From: Adiantum capillus-veneris
Taxonomy: Eukaryota > Streptophyta > Polypodiopsida > Polypodiales > Pteridaceae
Direction: 5' to 3'
Length of the DNA stretch: 64,000 bases
Assembly (NCBI GenBank): GCA_014529385.2
Contig: CM043953.1
Location: 109,374,549-109,438,548 of the forward strand
Position 1 is the stretch's first letter, and each line of letters opens with the position of its first letter. This document shows positions 43,156 to 55,444 of this stretch, piece after piece. The translations under genes were made by a program, and so were the position numbers. A model generated the notes under the pieces. That model saw only the letters and a program-made list of their open reading frames with translations, had not been told where the DNA came from and did not search any database.

Positions 43156-43454
43156 GCAGTTATGATGCGTGGGATCAAAGCATCAAGGGTATTGTGTTGC
43201 TATTGATTTTCATAAGGACGTGTGTGTTTATCATTGTGCAATATTGAGGTTTTGTGTGCAGTTATGATGCATGGGATCAAAGCATCAAGGGTATTGTGTT
43301 GCTATTGATTTTCATAAGGACGTGTGTGTTTATCATTGTGCAATATTGAGGTTTTGTGTGCAGTTATGATGTGTGGGATCAAAGCATCAAGGGTATTGTG
43401 TTGCTATTGATTTCCATAAGGACGTGTGTGTTTATCATTGTGCAATATTGAGGG
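43156..43454. repeat. 102-bp tandem repeat, 2.9 copies
   Basis: Units start at 43156, 43258 and 43360 with GCAGTTATGATG and contain GGGATCAAAGCATCAAGGGT and CATAAGGACGTGTGTG. Copies differ at only a few positions (GCGT/GCAT/GTGT, TTTTCAT/TTTCCAT), so the triplication is recent. Confidence 0.97.
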
Positions 43455-43639
43455 CGTGTTTCTAAAAAAGTGTGTCATTTCAAGCGTGGTTTTGATTGGG
43501 GTGGGTGCTATGGGTGCCCTAGGGTATAAAGAGGTAGTTTGTGTGTGTTTTCTCATTCCCCCTTTCCATTATCTGGTGCCCCCACTAAGGAGCATTTGAT
43601 TGCTCATCAATTAGATCAAAGAAGTGCTTTTTGAAACAA

Positions 43640-45247
43640 GAAATGATGACAATAGGAAGCTACAGGTGGATCTTCACCGACAAAGAGAATCTAGAGGAAT
43701 GGATTGCCGATTTTGACTTGTATATGCTATAACTGGGTTTGCCAAACCAAGATAGCAAAATGCAAATGCTTCCATGGTTGATGCGTGGCAAAGCAAAGAT
43801 ATGGTTTGATGCATTAGAAGGTTAAGCAAGGCAGGCATGGCCAACTATACAAGCTTGCATCTTGCAGGATTTTTGCAAGGAGGTGTTACCTATCAAGATG
43901 GACACAAAATTGAGGGCTTTAAAGCAAGATGTAAGTGAAGAATTTGGTGTTTTCCTTAATTGTTTTGAAGACTGCTGGGCAGAGTTAGCAACCACTATGC
44001 AATAGGCCAATGATGAGTATTTAAAATTGGAAAACTTCATGGCATGTTTGCATCCTAAAGTGAAAGAAAAGGTGGACTTCAAGAGCTCGAAGAATCACAA
44101 TTTTTTAGTTGCAATTGCATGGGCAAAGAGCAAGAAAATCAAGGAGAAGATTGAGCAAGGCACATTGGGGTATAAAGCAATGTCCCCTAGCCCACTTTGG
44201 AGTCCAAGAGATGAAATCTAGGCAAAGAATCAAGCAAATTGAGGCATGGAAACTATTCCTCAACATTGGGTACGCAATGTTCAAGACTTGTCTGAGAAAA
44301 TGGGAGAGATTTGTTTAAGTGTGATGGACAGAGGGTAGCCAAGGACTAGTAGAGGCAGAGCTAGGCTGTTGTCTGACGGGTATTACAATTGCAGGGAGGA
44401 AGGCCACTTTGCCCGCATCTGCCCACAGAAAGAGGTGGTATGTACTTATTTTGTGGCAGAGGTAGAGGGCAAGGGCCGTTCAATGGTCAAAGAGAGCAAC
44501 CCGTAGCTAAGAACCCTGTATCACCACGTAATGATGAAGCCCCTAGGGTGAATATCATTGGTGTGAATAACCAGGATGTGGATGTTCTAGCCAAAAAAAG
44601 GGTACAAGGAGAAAAGAATACAGAGACTGAATAAGAGACTAGTGTTCAAAAAGGAAAAAAGAAAGTGTATGAAGGTAAAGAACATCCAGAGACCAACAAG
44701 AGGAGACGAGGACACAAGCTTAAGCAAGGAATATCAAAGTTGTGGTCAAGTCTAATGTGCAAATGAGGATGGCTAATCATGCCAAGGCGAGGTGTTTGGG
44801 GGTGTCTCAATATCTAAAGGTAAAGGTAAAGGGAATTGAATGCCTCATCTTTGTGATGAAAGTAGGTGAGAATGCTTACCTTGTCATTTTGGGGAGGCCA
44901 TGGCTGCTTGCAATCAGAGCAAAGTAGGATGGGAAAGGGGATTTTTCACTCTCCTCAACAAGGAGATTGGTAGGCAAGTGGTGCCTGATTTGAACACTAT
45001 TGAGAGCCACTTTCATCCTATGGCAAGAGGTGATAAAGGTAATTCGAGCACCAACTATGAGTATGAGTCACATTCAACATATGATGAAGGCTCTACCTCT
45101 GTAGAGGAGGAAGAAAGTGGCGATGACTTTTTGAAGGTTGACACATACTTGTTTGGGGTCTCCATAGACTCCCCCAATTTCAAGGAAGGTATGCAATCTC
45201 AGGTTTGTATTGTGGATGTGATAGAAGTAAAGAGTACATTGGGTTGA
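43640..45247 (+). pseudogene. Tat-like Ty3/gypsy gag-protease relic
   Basis: Gag capsid signs (MLPWLMRGKAKIWFDALEG; LRALKQDVSEEFGVFLNCFE; ENFMACLHPKVKEKVDF), a knuckle that has lost its first Cys (YYNCREEGHFARIC, about 44385) and the protease end (KVKGIECLIFVMKVGENAYL, VILGRPWL). The last motif matches the same part of the Tat-like element (LILGRPWLMAMKA). Stops at about 43729, 43825, 44003, 44219 and 44632 and several frame changes show long decay. The protein ends at 45247 with no reverse transcriptase. Confidence 0.8.
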
Positions 45248-45689
45248 CCAAGCAAGAAAAGAAGGGCTATTAGAGCTATGTGCATCGTATCCCAATCTAT
45301 TTTCTACAGAGTAGAAAAATGATATAAATTCATTGCTTTATTGTATACATGATGTAATCTAAGAACTTTGACATCACATAGAGGAAATCAAAACACAAAA
45401 TATGAGTGTACCTTTGCTATTCTTCGTCTGCATGAAGCACAATGTTGGATGGATCGGCTGCCAGACCTCCCTTGCATTGTTGCATCACCTTCCCACCATT
45501 ATGTGTTGCTCGACTTTTGCCAACACGTTGACTCTCACATTCACTTTTTCTATCATGCATACCATAACCTACATTACTTTTGATGTCCGTGGTCTTAGGG
45601 TAGGTTGAATCTTCCAGATGGTCCGTCTGTAAGCTCACACACATATACACATACACAAACTCAAAGTCTTTGGGACGACCCATCTGGTT
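45248..45689. other. Unassigned DNA between the gag relic and the PPR array
   Basis: Short frames in several phases, none with a domain. Confidence 0.5.
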
Positions 45690-47900
45690 GCCCTTGTGGA
45701 GCAAATCCTACAATCAGGAGAGAGAGAGGCCATCGTTTCGCATCTACCAGAAATTGCCCCTATGGGGAAAATCTTGCAATCGATGCATTCTAGGTCCGGA
45801 TGGGAAGCTTTTCGAGAAGTTTTGGTGCTCTCTAAACTGCACCACATGCTTTCTCAGGAGAGAGGCCCTCGATTTGCATAGGCTAAAAACAACCTAAAGA
45901 TTTATGCCCTGCTCCTCTTGTGGATATCCCACAATCGATACACTCCAAGAGATGATGTTCCGGACAGGAAGCTCCTCAAGCACTTTCTGTGCTTTCTGAA
46001 GTGCACCACATTTGACATACATATTGACCAAGGCATGCCAAGCATGACATTTTTTGCAACAACCCTCGGACTAGCAATATTAGAAGTGAATTTTTAAAGT
46101 GCACCACATTTAGCAAACTTGTCAACCTAGGCATTCCCAAGAATGACATCTTTTTCAACATTCCCTGAATATTAATATCAGTGTGAATTTTTATGCACAT
46201 ATCAGCATCTTGTGTAGAGCCACATGCCTCTAAGATGCACGTGTATGTGAGTGCATCAGGAGAGAGGCCATCACTTTGCATCCGCTAAAAACAGCCTAGA
46301 GATTTTTGGTCCTACTCATGTTGCACATATCCCGTAATCAATGCACTCCAGGAGACGACATTCCAGACAAAAATGTCCTCAAGTACTTTCTGTGCTCCCT
46401 CAAGTACACCAAATTTGGCCTACATATCGACCAAGGCATTGCGAAGCATGACAGTTTTTTGCAACGACCAGAGACTAACCATATCAGAGTGAATTTTGAA
46501 ATCCATATCGGCATCGTGCATAGAGCCACATGCCTTCAAGATGCACGCGTAGGTGATTTCATATGGACAAAGGCCCTCACTTTGCATCCACTGAAAATAG
46601 CCTAGAGCTTTTTGGCCCTGCTCTTGTTGTGCATATCTTGCAATTAGTGCTTGGCATAGATATCGACCAAGGCAGTGCAAAGTATGACATCGTTTTTCAA
46701 TAGCCTTTAACTTACAATACAATTGTGAATTTTTGTGCCCACATCAGCATCTTGCGTAGAGCCACATGCTTTCAAGATGCATACATAGCTGATTGCATCT
46801 GAAGAGAGGCCCTCGCTTCACCTCTGCTGAAAACAAATGGGAGTTTTTTGGCCCTACCCTGTGTGGCAAATCCTTCAATCAGTGCATTCGAAGAGTCCAA
46901 ACTCTGGACAAAAAGCTCTTTGAGCACTTTTTGTGCTCACTTAAGGGCACCACATTTAACAAACACGCAACCAAAGGCATTGTGCACGATACCCTTTTTC
47001 AATAGCCCTTGACTAACAATATTAGCAAGACTTTTTATGCCCATATCAATATCTTGCATAGAGCCACGTGCCTTCTAGATGCACGCATATATGATTGCAC
47101 CTAGAGAGAAGTCCTCGCTTTGCATCGGCCGCCGCTGGAATCAGCCTACAGCTCTCTGGCCCTGCTTCTGTTGTGCATATCCCGCAATCAATGCACGAGA
47201 TTCTAGACAGAAGGTCCTCAAGAGCTTTGTGTGCTTTACAAAACGAACCACATTTGGCATACATATCGACTAAGGAATTGCCAAGCACAACAATCTTTTG
47301 CAACAGCCCCTCACTAATAATATTAGAGTAGATTTTTAAGCCCATATCAACGTCTTGCGTAGAGTCGCATGCCTTCACGATGCATGCGTAGGTGATTGCA
47401 TATGGACAGAGGCCCTCGCCTTGCATTAGCATCTTGTGTAGAGCCACATTAATTCATACGTAGGTGATTGCATCTGGAGAGAGGCCCTCACTTCGCATCT
47501 GATGAAAACAGATTGGCACATCTCTTTTCGGCAGCCTTAGACTAACAATATCATTGTGAATTTTTGTGTCTATGTCAGCATCTTGCGTAGAGCCACAATG
47601 CGCATGCCTTTAAGATGCACGTGTAGGTGATTGCGTCTGGAGATAGGCCCTTGCTACCCACCAGCTGAAAACAGTCCACAGCTTCCTAGCCCTGTCTAGG
47701 CATATCCTGCAATCAGTGCATTCCACAAGATGAAATCTTGCACAGTAACCTTGTCAAAGACTTGATACTTTGACATGATAGGTGCACCGCACTTGACATA
47801 CTTACTTACCAACATTTTCCGAAGTATGCATTTTTTTCAAGTAACCCACTATCTCAAATATCAGCATGAATGCTATTGCCTTGGACAAAGCCTTCTCCTT
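45690..47900 (-). pseudogene. PPR (PLS-type) pseudogene segments, diverged part of the array
   Basis: Minus-strand frames read as pentatricopeptide repeats: GLSPDALTYTCILEACGSTQ (46270), GLCPYEITYACILKACGSMH (46560), GLCPYAITYACIVKACDSTQ with VVLGNSLVDMYAKCGSFCKA (47400-47250). The consensus per motif is about 35 residues with the L/S features DMYAKCG and SWNALIAGYAQ. Each frame stops after 60-130 codons, so no protein of PPR length can be made. PPR proteins bind organelle RNA; PLS types take part in RNA editing. No E or DYW end is seen. Copies here differ more from each other than those to the right. Confidence 0.85.
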
Positions 47901-48985
47901 ACCACAGTCTTTAAGTGAGCTAACAAAAGAAAGACTCGTTCTCTTGCTCTCCAATTTTGCTTGTCTAGCCTTTATTGCTGCTTGCTTGGGGGTGTTGCGA
48001 GAGAAAATGGATGTGTGTGGAGCAAGGCATTGCCAAGCACAACAATTTTTGCAAGAACCCTTTGCTAACAATATCAGAGAAAATATTTAAGCCCAACCAA
48101 TATCCCGCGATCAAAGTATTCGAAGAGACGACATTCCAGAGAGGAAGCTCGTCAAGCACTTTTTGTGAAAACAGTCTAGAGCTTCCTGCCCTACCACTAT
48201 TGCGCATATCCCGTGATCAAAGCATTCCAAGAGATGACATTCTGGAGAGGAAGCCCATATCATCATCTTGCATAACGCCACATGCCTTCAAGATACAAGC
48301 ATAGTTGAATGCAATTGGAGAGCTTCCTTCTCTTTGCATGTGCTGAAAATAGCCCAAAGTTTCCTGGCCCTGCCGCTATTGGGCAATAATCCGCGATCAA
48401 ATTATTCCAAGAGACGACATTCCAGAGAGGAAGCTCGTCAAGCACTTTTTGTGAAAACAGTCTAGAGCTTCCTGCCCTGCCGCTATTGAGCATATCCCGT
48501 GATCAAAGCATTCCAAGAGATGACATTCTGGAGAGGAAGCCCATATCAGCATCTTGCAAAACGCCACATGCCTTCAAGATACAAGCATAGTTGAATGCAT
48601 TTGGAGACCTTCCAAGTTCCTTCTCTTTGCATGTGCTGAAAACAGCCCAAGTTTCCTGGCCCTGCCGCTATTGGGCAATATCCTGGCATCAAAGCATTCC
48701 AAGAGACGACATTCCGGAGAAGAAGCTCGTCAAGCACTTTTTGTGAAAACGGTCCAGAGCTTCCTGGCCCTGCCACTATTGAGAATATCCCGCGATCAAA
48801 GCATTCCAAGAGATGACATTCGGGAGAGGAAGCCCGTCTAGCACTTTTTGTGCATCATGAAGTACACCACATTTGTCATACATGTTAGCCAAGGCAGTGC
48901 CAAGCACTTTTTGTGAAAACAGTCCAGAGCTTCCTTCCGCGATCAAAGCATGTTAGCCAAGGTTGTGCCAAGCACGACATTTTTT

Positions 48986-50005
48986 GTCAATAACCTCTCT
49001 CTCTTTATTCCTGCGTTTTAGTGCACAACGCAGCTCTCTCCCTTTCTCTTGGGTAGAGCCACATGCCTTTAAGATGCATGCATAGGTGATTGCATATGGA
49101 CAGAAGCCCTCACTTTGCAACTGCTGAAAACATCTTAAAGCTTTCTAGCCGTGCTCCTATTGTGCGTATCCTGCAATCAGTGCATTCCAAGAGACGTCAC
49201 TCCACTTTTTGTGCATACATGCCAAGGTAGTGCCAAGTACACTGTTTTTTCCAACAATGTCAATTCTTTTTCCCATATCAGCATCTTGCACAACGCCACA
49301 TGCCTTCAAGCTACAAGCGTAAATGAATGCATTTGCAGAGCTTCCTTCTCTTTGCATGTGCTGAAAATAGCCCAAAGTTTACTGGCCCTGCTGCTATTGG
49401 GCAATATCCAGGGATCAAAGTATTCCAAGAGACGACATTTCAGAGAGGAAGCTTGTCAAGCACTTTTTGTGAAAACAGTCTAGAGCTTCCTGCCCTACCA
49501 CTATTGAGCATATCCCGTGATCAAAGCATTCCAAGAGATGACATTCTGGAGAGGAAGCCCATATCAGCATCTTGCATAACGCCACATGCCTTCAAGATAC
49601 AAGCATAGTTGAATGCATTTGGAGACCTTCCAAGTTCCTTCTCTTTGCATGTGCTGAAAACAGCCCAAAGTTTCCTGGCCCTGCCGCTATTGGGCAATAT
49701 CCCGTGAGCAAAGCATTCCAAGAGACGACATTCCGGAGAGGAAGCTCGTCAAGCACTTTTTGTGAAAACAGTCCAGAGCTTCCTGGCCCTGCCACTATTG
49801 AGCATATCCCGCGATCAAAGCATTCCAAGAGACGACATTCTCGAGAGGAAGCCCGTCTAGCACTTTTTGTGTTTCATGAAGTACACCACATTTGTCATAC
49901 ATGTTAGCCAAGGCAGTGCCAAGCACTTTTTGTGAAAACAGTCCAGAGCTTCCTGCCGTGTTCAAAGCATGTTAGCCATGGCTGTGCCAAGCACGACATT
50001 TTTTG
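48986..50005 (-). repeat. PPR higher-order unit 1 (1020 bp)
   Basis: Runs from one CT-rich spacer to the next. It contains three GGAGAGGAAGC landmarks on the + strand and one full spacer. Confidence 0.85.
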
Positions 50006-50903
50006 TCAATAACCTCTCTCTCTTTATTCCTGCGTTTTAGTGCACAACGCAGCTCTCTCTCTTTCTCTTGGGTAGAGCCACTTGCCTTTAAGATGCATGC
50101 ATAGGTGATTGCATATGGACAGAAGCCCTCACTTTGCAACCGCTGAAAACAGCCTAAAGCTTTCTAGCCGTGCTCCTATTGTGCGTATCCTGCAATCAGT
50201 GCATTCCAAGAGATGCCACTCCGAACAATAAGCTCCTCAAGCACTTTTTGTGCTTTCTGCATACATGCCAAGGTAGTGCCAAGTACACTGTTTTTTCCAA
50301 CAATGTCAATTCTTTTGCCCATATCAGCATCTGGCATAACGCCACATGCCTTCAAGCTACAAGCGTAGATGAATGCATTTGGAGAGCTTCCTTCTCTTTG
50401 CATGTGCTGAAAATAGCCCAAAGTTTCCTAGCCCTGCCGCTATTCGGGAATATCCCAGGATCAAAATATTCCAAGAGACGACATTCCAGAGAGGAAGCTC
50501 GTCAAGCACTTTTTGTGAAAACAGTCTAGAGCTTCCTGCCCTACCACTATTGAGCATATCCCGTGATCAAAGCATTCCAAGAGATGACATTTTGGAGAGG
50601 AAGCCCATATCAGCATCTTGCATAATGCCACATGCCTTCAAGATACAAGCATAGTTGAATGCATTTGAAGACCTTCCAAGTTCCTTCTCTTTGCATGTGC
50701 TGAAAACAGCCCAAAGTTTCCTCACCCTGCCGCTATTGGGCAATATCCCGTGATCAAAGCATTCCAAGAGATGACATTCCGGAGAGGAAGCTCGTTAAGC
50801 ACTTTTTGTGGAAATAGTCCAGAGCTTCCTGACCGTGCCGCTATTGAGCATATCCCGCGATCAAAGCATGTTAGCCAAGGCTGTGCCAAGCACGACATTT
50901 TTT
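50006..50903 (-). repeat. PPR higher-order unit 2 (898 bp)
   Basis: Same order of parts as unit 1. It lacks the CTTCATGAAGTACACCACAT segment present near the end of units 1, 3 and 4. Confidence 0.85.
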
Positions 50904-51692
50904 GTCAATAACCTCTCTCTCTCTCTTTATTCCTCTGTTTTAGTGCACAACACAGCTCTCTCTCTCTCTCTTTCTCTTGGGTAGAGCCACATGCCTTTAA
51001 GATGCAATGCATAGGTGAGTGCATATGGACAGAAGCCCTCACTTTGCAACCGCTGAAAACAGCCTAAAGCTTTCTAGCCGTGCTCCTATTGTGCGTATCC
51101 TGCAATCAGTGCATTCCAAGAGATGCCACTCCGAACAATAAGCTCCTCAAGCACTTTTTGTGCATACATGCCAAGGTAGTGCCGACTACACTGTTTTTTC
51201 CAACACTGTCAATTCTTTTGCCCATATCAACATCTTGCATAACCCCACATGCCTTCAAGCTACAAGCGTAGATGAATGCATTTGGAGAGCTTCCTTTTGT
51301 TTGCATGTGGTGAAAACAGCCCAAAGTTTCCTGGCCTTGCCGCTATTGGGCAATATCCCGTGATCAAAGCATTCCAAGAGACGACATTCCGGAGAGGAAG
51401 CTCATCAAGCACTTTTTGTGAAAACAGTCCAGAGCTTCCTGGCCTGCCACCATTGAGCATATCCCGTGATCAAAGCCTGCCACTATTGAGCATATCCCGC
51501 GATCAAAGCATTCCAAGAGATGACATTCTGGAGAGGAAGCGCGTCTAGCACTTTTTGTGCTTCATGAAGTACACCACATTTGTCATACATGTTAGCCAAG
51601 GCAGTGCCAAGCACTTTTTTTGAAAACAGTTCAGAGCTTCCTGCCGCGATCAAAGCATGTTAGCCAAGGCTGTGCCAAGCACGACATTTTTT
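50904..51692 (-). repeat. PPR higher-order unit 3 (789 bp)
   Basis: The shortest unit: one motif block fewer, with an additional short duplication CTGCCACTATTGAGCATATC at about 51476. Confidence 0.85.
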
Positions 51693-52720
51693 GTCAATAA
51701 CCTCTCTCTCTTTATTCTTGCGTTTTAGTGCACAATGCAACTCTCTCTTTCTCTTGGGTAGAGCCACATGCCTTTAAGATGCATGCATAGGTGATTGCAT
51801 ATGGATAGAAGCCCTCGCTTTGCAACTCTGAAAAAAGCCTAAAGCTTTCTAGCCATGCTCCTGTTGTGCGTATCCTGCAATCAGTGCATTCCAAGAGACG
51901 CCACTCCGAACAATAAGCTCCTCAAGCAGTTTTTGTGCATACATGCCAAGGCAGTGCCAAGTACACTGTTTTTTCCAACAATGTCAATTCTTTTGCCCAT
52001 ATTAGCATCTTGCATAACCCCACATGCCTTCAAGCTACAAGCGTAGATGAATGCATTTGGAGAGCGTCCTTCTCTTTGCATGTGCTGAAAATAGCCCAAA
52101 GTTTCCTGGCCCTGCCGCTATTGGGCAATATCCCACGATCAAGGTATTCCAAGAGACGACATTCCAGAGAGGAAGCTCGTCAAGCACTTTTTGTGAAACA
52201 ATACAGAGCTTCCTGCCCTGCCACTATTGAGCATATCCCGTGATCAAAGCATTCCAAGAGATGACGTTCTGGAGAGGAAGCCCATATCAGCATCTTGCAT
52301 AATGCCACATCCCTTCAAGATACAAGCATAGTTGAATGCATTTGGAGACCTTCTTTCTCTTTGCATGTGCTGAAAACAGCCCAAAGTTTCCTGGCCCTGC
52401 CGCTATTGGGCAATATCCCGTGATCAAAGCATTCCAAGAGACGACATTCTGGAGAGGAAGCTCGTCAAGCACTTTTCGTGAAAACAGTCCAGAGCTTCCT
52501 AGCCGTGCCACTATTGAGCATATCCCGCGATCAAAGCATTCCAAGAGATGACATTCTCGAGAGGAAGCCCGTCTAGCACTTTTTGTGCTTCATGAAGTAC
52601 ACCACATTTGTCATACATGTTAGCCAAGGCAGTGCCAAGCACTTTTTGTGAAAACAGTCCAGAGCTTCCTGCCGCGATCAAAGCATGTTAGCCAAGGCTG
52701 TGCCAAGCACGACATTTTTT
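51693..52720 (-). repeat. PPR higher-order unit 4 (1028 bp)
   Basis: Nearest in length and order to unit 1. The next spacer after it (52721-52800) passes into non-PPR sequence, which ends the array. Confidence 0.85.
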
Positions 52721-52766
52721 GTCAATAACCTCTCTCTCTTTATTCCTGCGTTTTAGTGCACAACGC

Positions 52767-52767
<1 letters not shown>

Positions 52768-52800
<33 letters not shown>
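52768..52800. repeat. (CT)n tract at the array edge
   Basis: Expanded version of the CT spacer found inside each unit. Confidence 0.95.
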
Positions 52801-52802
<2 letters not shown>

Positions 52803-54734
52803 ATCTCTTTGCGCTTTCATCTCCTTTTCATGGTGTGGTGCGGCCCAGTGCTTTGATCTTCTTGCGCCATTGCTTTTTCATTGTCTCCGTCTGCGTTTTA
52901 CCATGCGTTTTTTATTTTACCAACTCCCCTATTTTAAGATCCACTTAATTCTCGCCACATGGCATAGCTAGCTTTGCTGCATTCTTCAAATTGTTATTAC
53001 ATAATCAAGGTAATAAAGACCTACTGGGAGCCAAAGGGGTGGAGCATCAGATTTTTCTCAAAGAGGGATACAAGTCAAGGGCACAAAAGCTGCAAAGGTT
53101 GGGAGGGATTCAAAAGTAGGCTTTGTGACAGGAAATCAACAAGCTACTCAAAGGGCATAGATAGGTGAAATCCTTTATTAACACAAGTTTGTTAAGATAA
53201 ACTTTTATCACAAACGGATATTCATATTCAAGGTTGCTTTTGCACATACTCTAAGACTAGAAGATAAAGGTCACAAATTAATACCCTTTTTTTTTCTCTC
53301 AAACTAGAATTGCTCAAGTTACTTCTGCTTAGATATTTAGTGTTCTTTAGATTTGCCACAATTCCCTTAAGAGGTATTTGAACACACACATCCATCATTG
53401 AAAATTACATCAAGCCCCAAGAAAAACAGCCAAACATGTCAACAAAGTTTAATCAATGGTAAACCATGTGCATTTAGGGCTCTATTTGATTAAAATTGAG
53501 CATATACATCTCTAATGTGTATTCAAGCAACCACAACTTAAAGTTCAATTCTCCCAACAAAAACCAAATGGTACCCAACCCTTCCCAATCAAAGTGTCAT
53601 TTCTTGCTCAGTATTTTCCAACAATAAAGGCTCACATTCTTGCAAGATGAAAAACAATAGAAAGACAAGTTCAAATCTTTCCCACAATACAAACAACATG
53701 TGAATTGAGCATTAAAGAAATAGAAGAGACCCATCAAAAGGGGATTTTACATTTGCGAGCTTTGATTTTCGAGCTTTGGAATTGAAACATTACTTTTGAG
53801 CTTTTTACCGCTTGTATTACACTAATGATATCTTTAGATATTAGTATGGCATGAGAAAAGTCTACATTAGATTGTACAATTCTTCAATCACTAATCGATC
53901 AAATGTAACATGCATGCATGGTTTTGCTTGTGGGAAGGCATCTCTTATTAGCCTAAAATGTAACTTTAAAAAAAGTACCCTTTCTGATTAGTTTTGATTG
54001 AACATCATATTCTGAAGAATAGCAAACAACATACTTTGGAGATCATTTTGATCTTGGGAGTATTTCGAGTGAATATCATGCTTAGTATTTTTTTCAAAAA
54101 GAGGGGATATTAGTCAATTGCGAGTTTGAATTTGGAGGGGAAGGGAGGTTGGGAACGAAGAGGGAGGAGAGAGCTAGCATAGAGTGGAGGTATGACGGCC
54201 AAGAGGGCACTGTGCAGAGAAGCCCTAACTCAGCCTTATTCTTGTGTGTATGGTCAAAGATCAATACTGGATGTTTTTGTGAACTACAAGGTGTAAAATG
54301 CGCATCAGATGTTCGAAAGGGGTAATCTGAATGCATGGAATTGTTTCGAGCAGAAGCTACTAGCTACAACATGAGGGAGTGGTTTGACATGCAACATTTC
54401 TCTTTTTGTGGTTTATTAAAAGAGGAATTTCATAAGCAAAATGTTTTGGAGATAGCCATATGGTATGGCAAGGGGCCATGAGAGATGGAGGGAAAAGGGG
54501 TTGTTGCCTCTAAGCTGCTAGTGTTATATGCTCTAGCAGCTAAGGGAGAGAAAAAGAAAAAACAATTCAGATATCTAGAAGCAACATGTCCATAGTTGGT
54601 GTACAAATTAGGGAGGAGTTCATATGATGTGAGGTTTTACTTTTATATTATTCTATGTTTCTTGCCAAAAAAATATCTTTTGCCAATCATGTTGAGGTGT
54701 CTTAGAGCATAGGAAGCTATACATAAGAACTACT
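52801..54734. other. Unassigned DNA right of the PPR array
   Basis: AT-rich with short frames only (52974-53168, 54094-54336). It includes the GAGCTTT-rich stretch at 53751-53820 noted separately. As the array is on the minus strand, an ancestral promoter could lie here, but no element is recognisable. Confidence 0.45.
53751..53820. repeat. GAGCTTT-rich stretch, inverted partner at 63175-63250
   Basis: The sequence around TTTGCGAGCTTTGATTTTCG resembles the reverse complement of 63175-63250 (TTTAGCGAGCTTTTGATTTG) over about 60 bp at roughly 75-80% by eye. It could mark the two ends of a 9.5-kb unit, or be a common low-complexity motif. Confidence 0.3.
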
Positions 54735-54940
54735 TGGAAGTGATGTAGTATTGGGCACTTTTATCAGTTGATATGTATGCCAATTGTCAATTCATGAATA
54801 GATTTCCAAACAAGGGTTGCTCGGAAAAAAATACTACACTTGGCAACATAATAGTTGATATGTATACAAGATGTGGTGCTCTAATAAAAGCTCAACAGTT
54901 GTTCAAAGAGCTGCCCAATTGTGATGTGGTCCCTTGGTGA
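54735..54940 (+). pseudogene. PPR relic, plus strand
   Basis: The last part reads TTLGNIIVDMYTRCGALIKA and KELPNCDVVPW before a TGA at 54938, the L and S motif pattern of PLS-type PPR proteins. An earlier piece reads GSDVVLGTFIS before a stop. Its orientation is opposite to the main array. Confidence 0.75.
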
Positions 54941-54945
54941 CCCGC

Positions 54946-54948
<3 letters not shown>

Positions 54949-54983
<35 letters not shown>
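54949..54983. repeat. (GA)n microsatellite
   Basis: About 17 GA units directly after the PPR relic. Confidence 0.95.
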
Positions 54984-54986
<3 letters not shown>

Positions 54987-55444
54987 AATGAAATGATATA
55001 TTAACATCTTCAAAAGGCTAAAATGACCTATGAGACCATTATTACATACTAGTGAATTTGATACCATGTATGAGTACAAATAAAGAGATATTAAATTGAA
55101 TCTAGGAGTGTTACTAGCTGGTGGAACTCTGTGGGGTATGTGTCATCACTGATACAATGGGTGCCCAATACAAGAGAGATACAATGGGTGATGAATCCAT
55201 CGTGATCTGTACTTTGGATGTCAAGATAGTATGGCTCGAATACTCTATTGTAGTCTCCATCAATTCTGTGAAGCTTCTCTCCTCAATCATGGGCATCTTG
55301 ATCTCCCTAGCTGCAATGCGCGATCAATGAGAGTGATACGGGTGTGAGTACGAGCTGAGATTTCCCATGGTGGTTGCTCCTCTTATATTTGTCCAATTTT
55401 TGGTGTGAAGAAATAAGTAATCTATGGGATTGTCTTTTTCCAGA

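Larger units (their letters stand above)
47901..52720 (-). pseudogene. PPR (PLS-type) pseudogene array with higher-order repeats
   Basis: Minus-strand motif pieces recur many times: NVVSWNALITGYCPIAAGPG, LFSQKVLDELPLRNVVSWNA, SPNAFIYACSLKACGVMQDA and DMGKRIDIVGKNSVLGTTLA. They correspond to the S, P and L motifs of PLS-type PPR proteins. Sub-repeats are about 108 bp, one 36-residue motif (for example from 49672 to 49780). These build units of 0.79-1.03 kb bounded by GTCAATAACCTCTCTCTC at 48986, 50006, 50904, 51693 and 52721. Each unit has a CT-rich spacer containing GCGTTTTAGTGCACAACGCA that interrupts the PPR frame. No frame exceeds 102 codons. Frames on the + strand are shadows. Confidence 0.9.

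Noticed and set aside
49151-51548. A family of + strand proteins (MLLLCVSCNQCIPRD..., LHVLKIAQSFLALPLLGNIP)
   Set aside because: They are antisense shadows of minus-strand PPR motifs; the minus-strand translation gives the PPR consensus.
48986-52720. A CRISPR-like or simple satellite array
   Set aside because: Spacing and content follow PPR motifs in protein translation (36 residues per 108 bp). The organism is a plant, and there are no short palindromic repeats with unique spacers.
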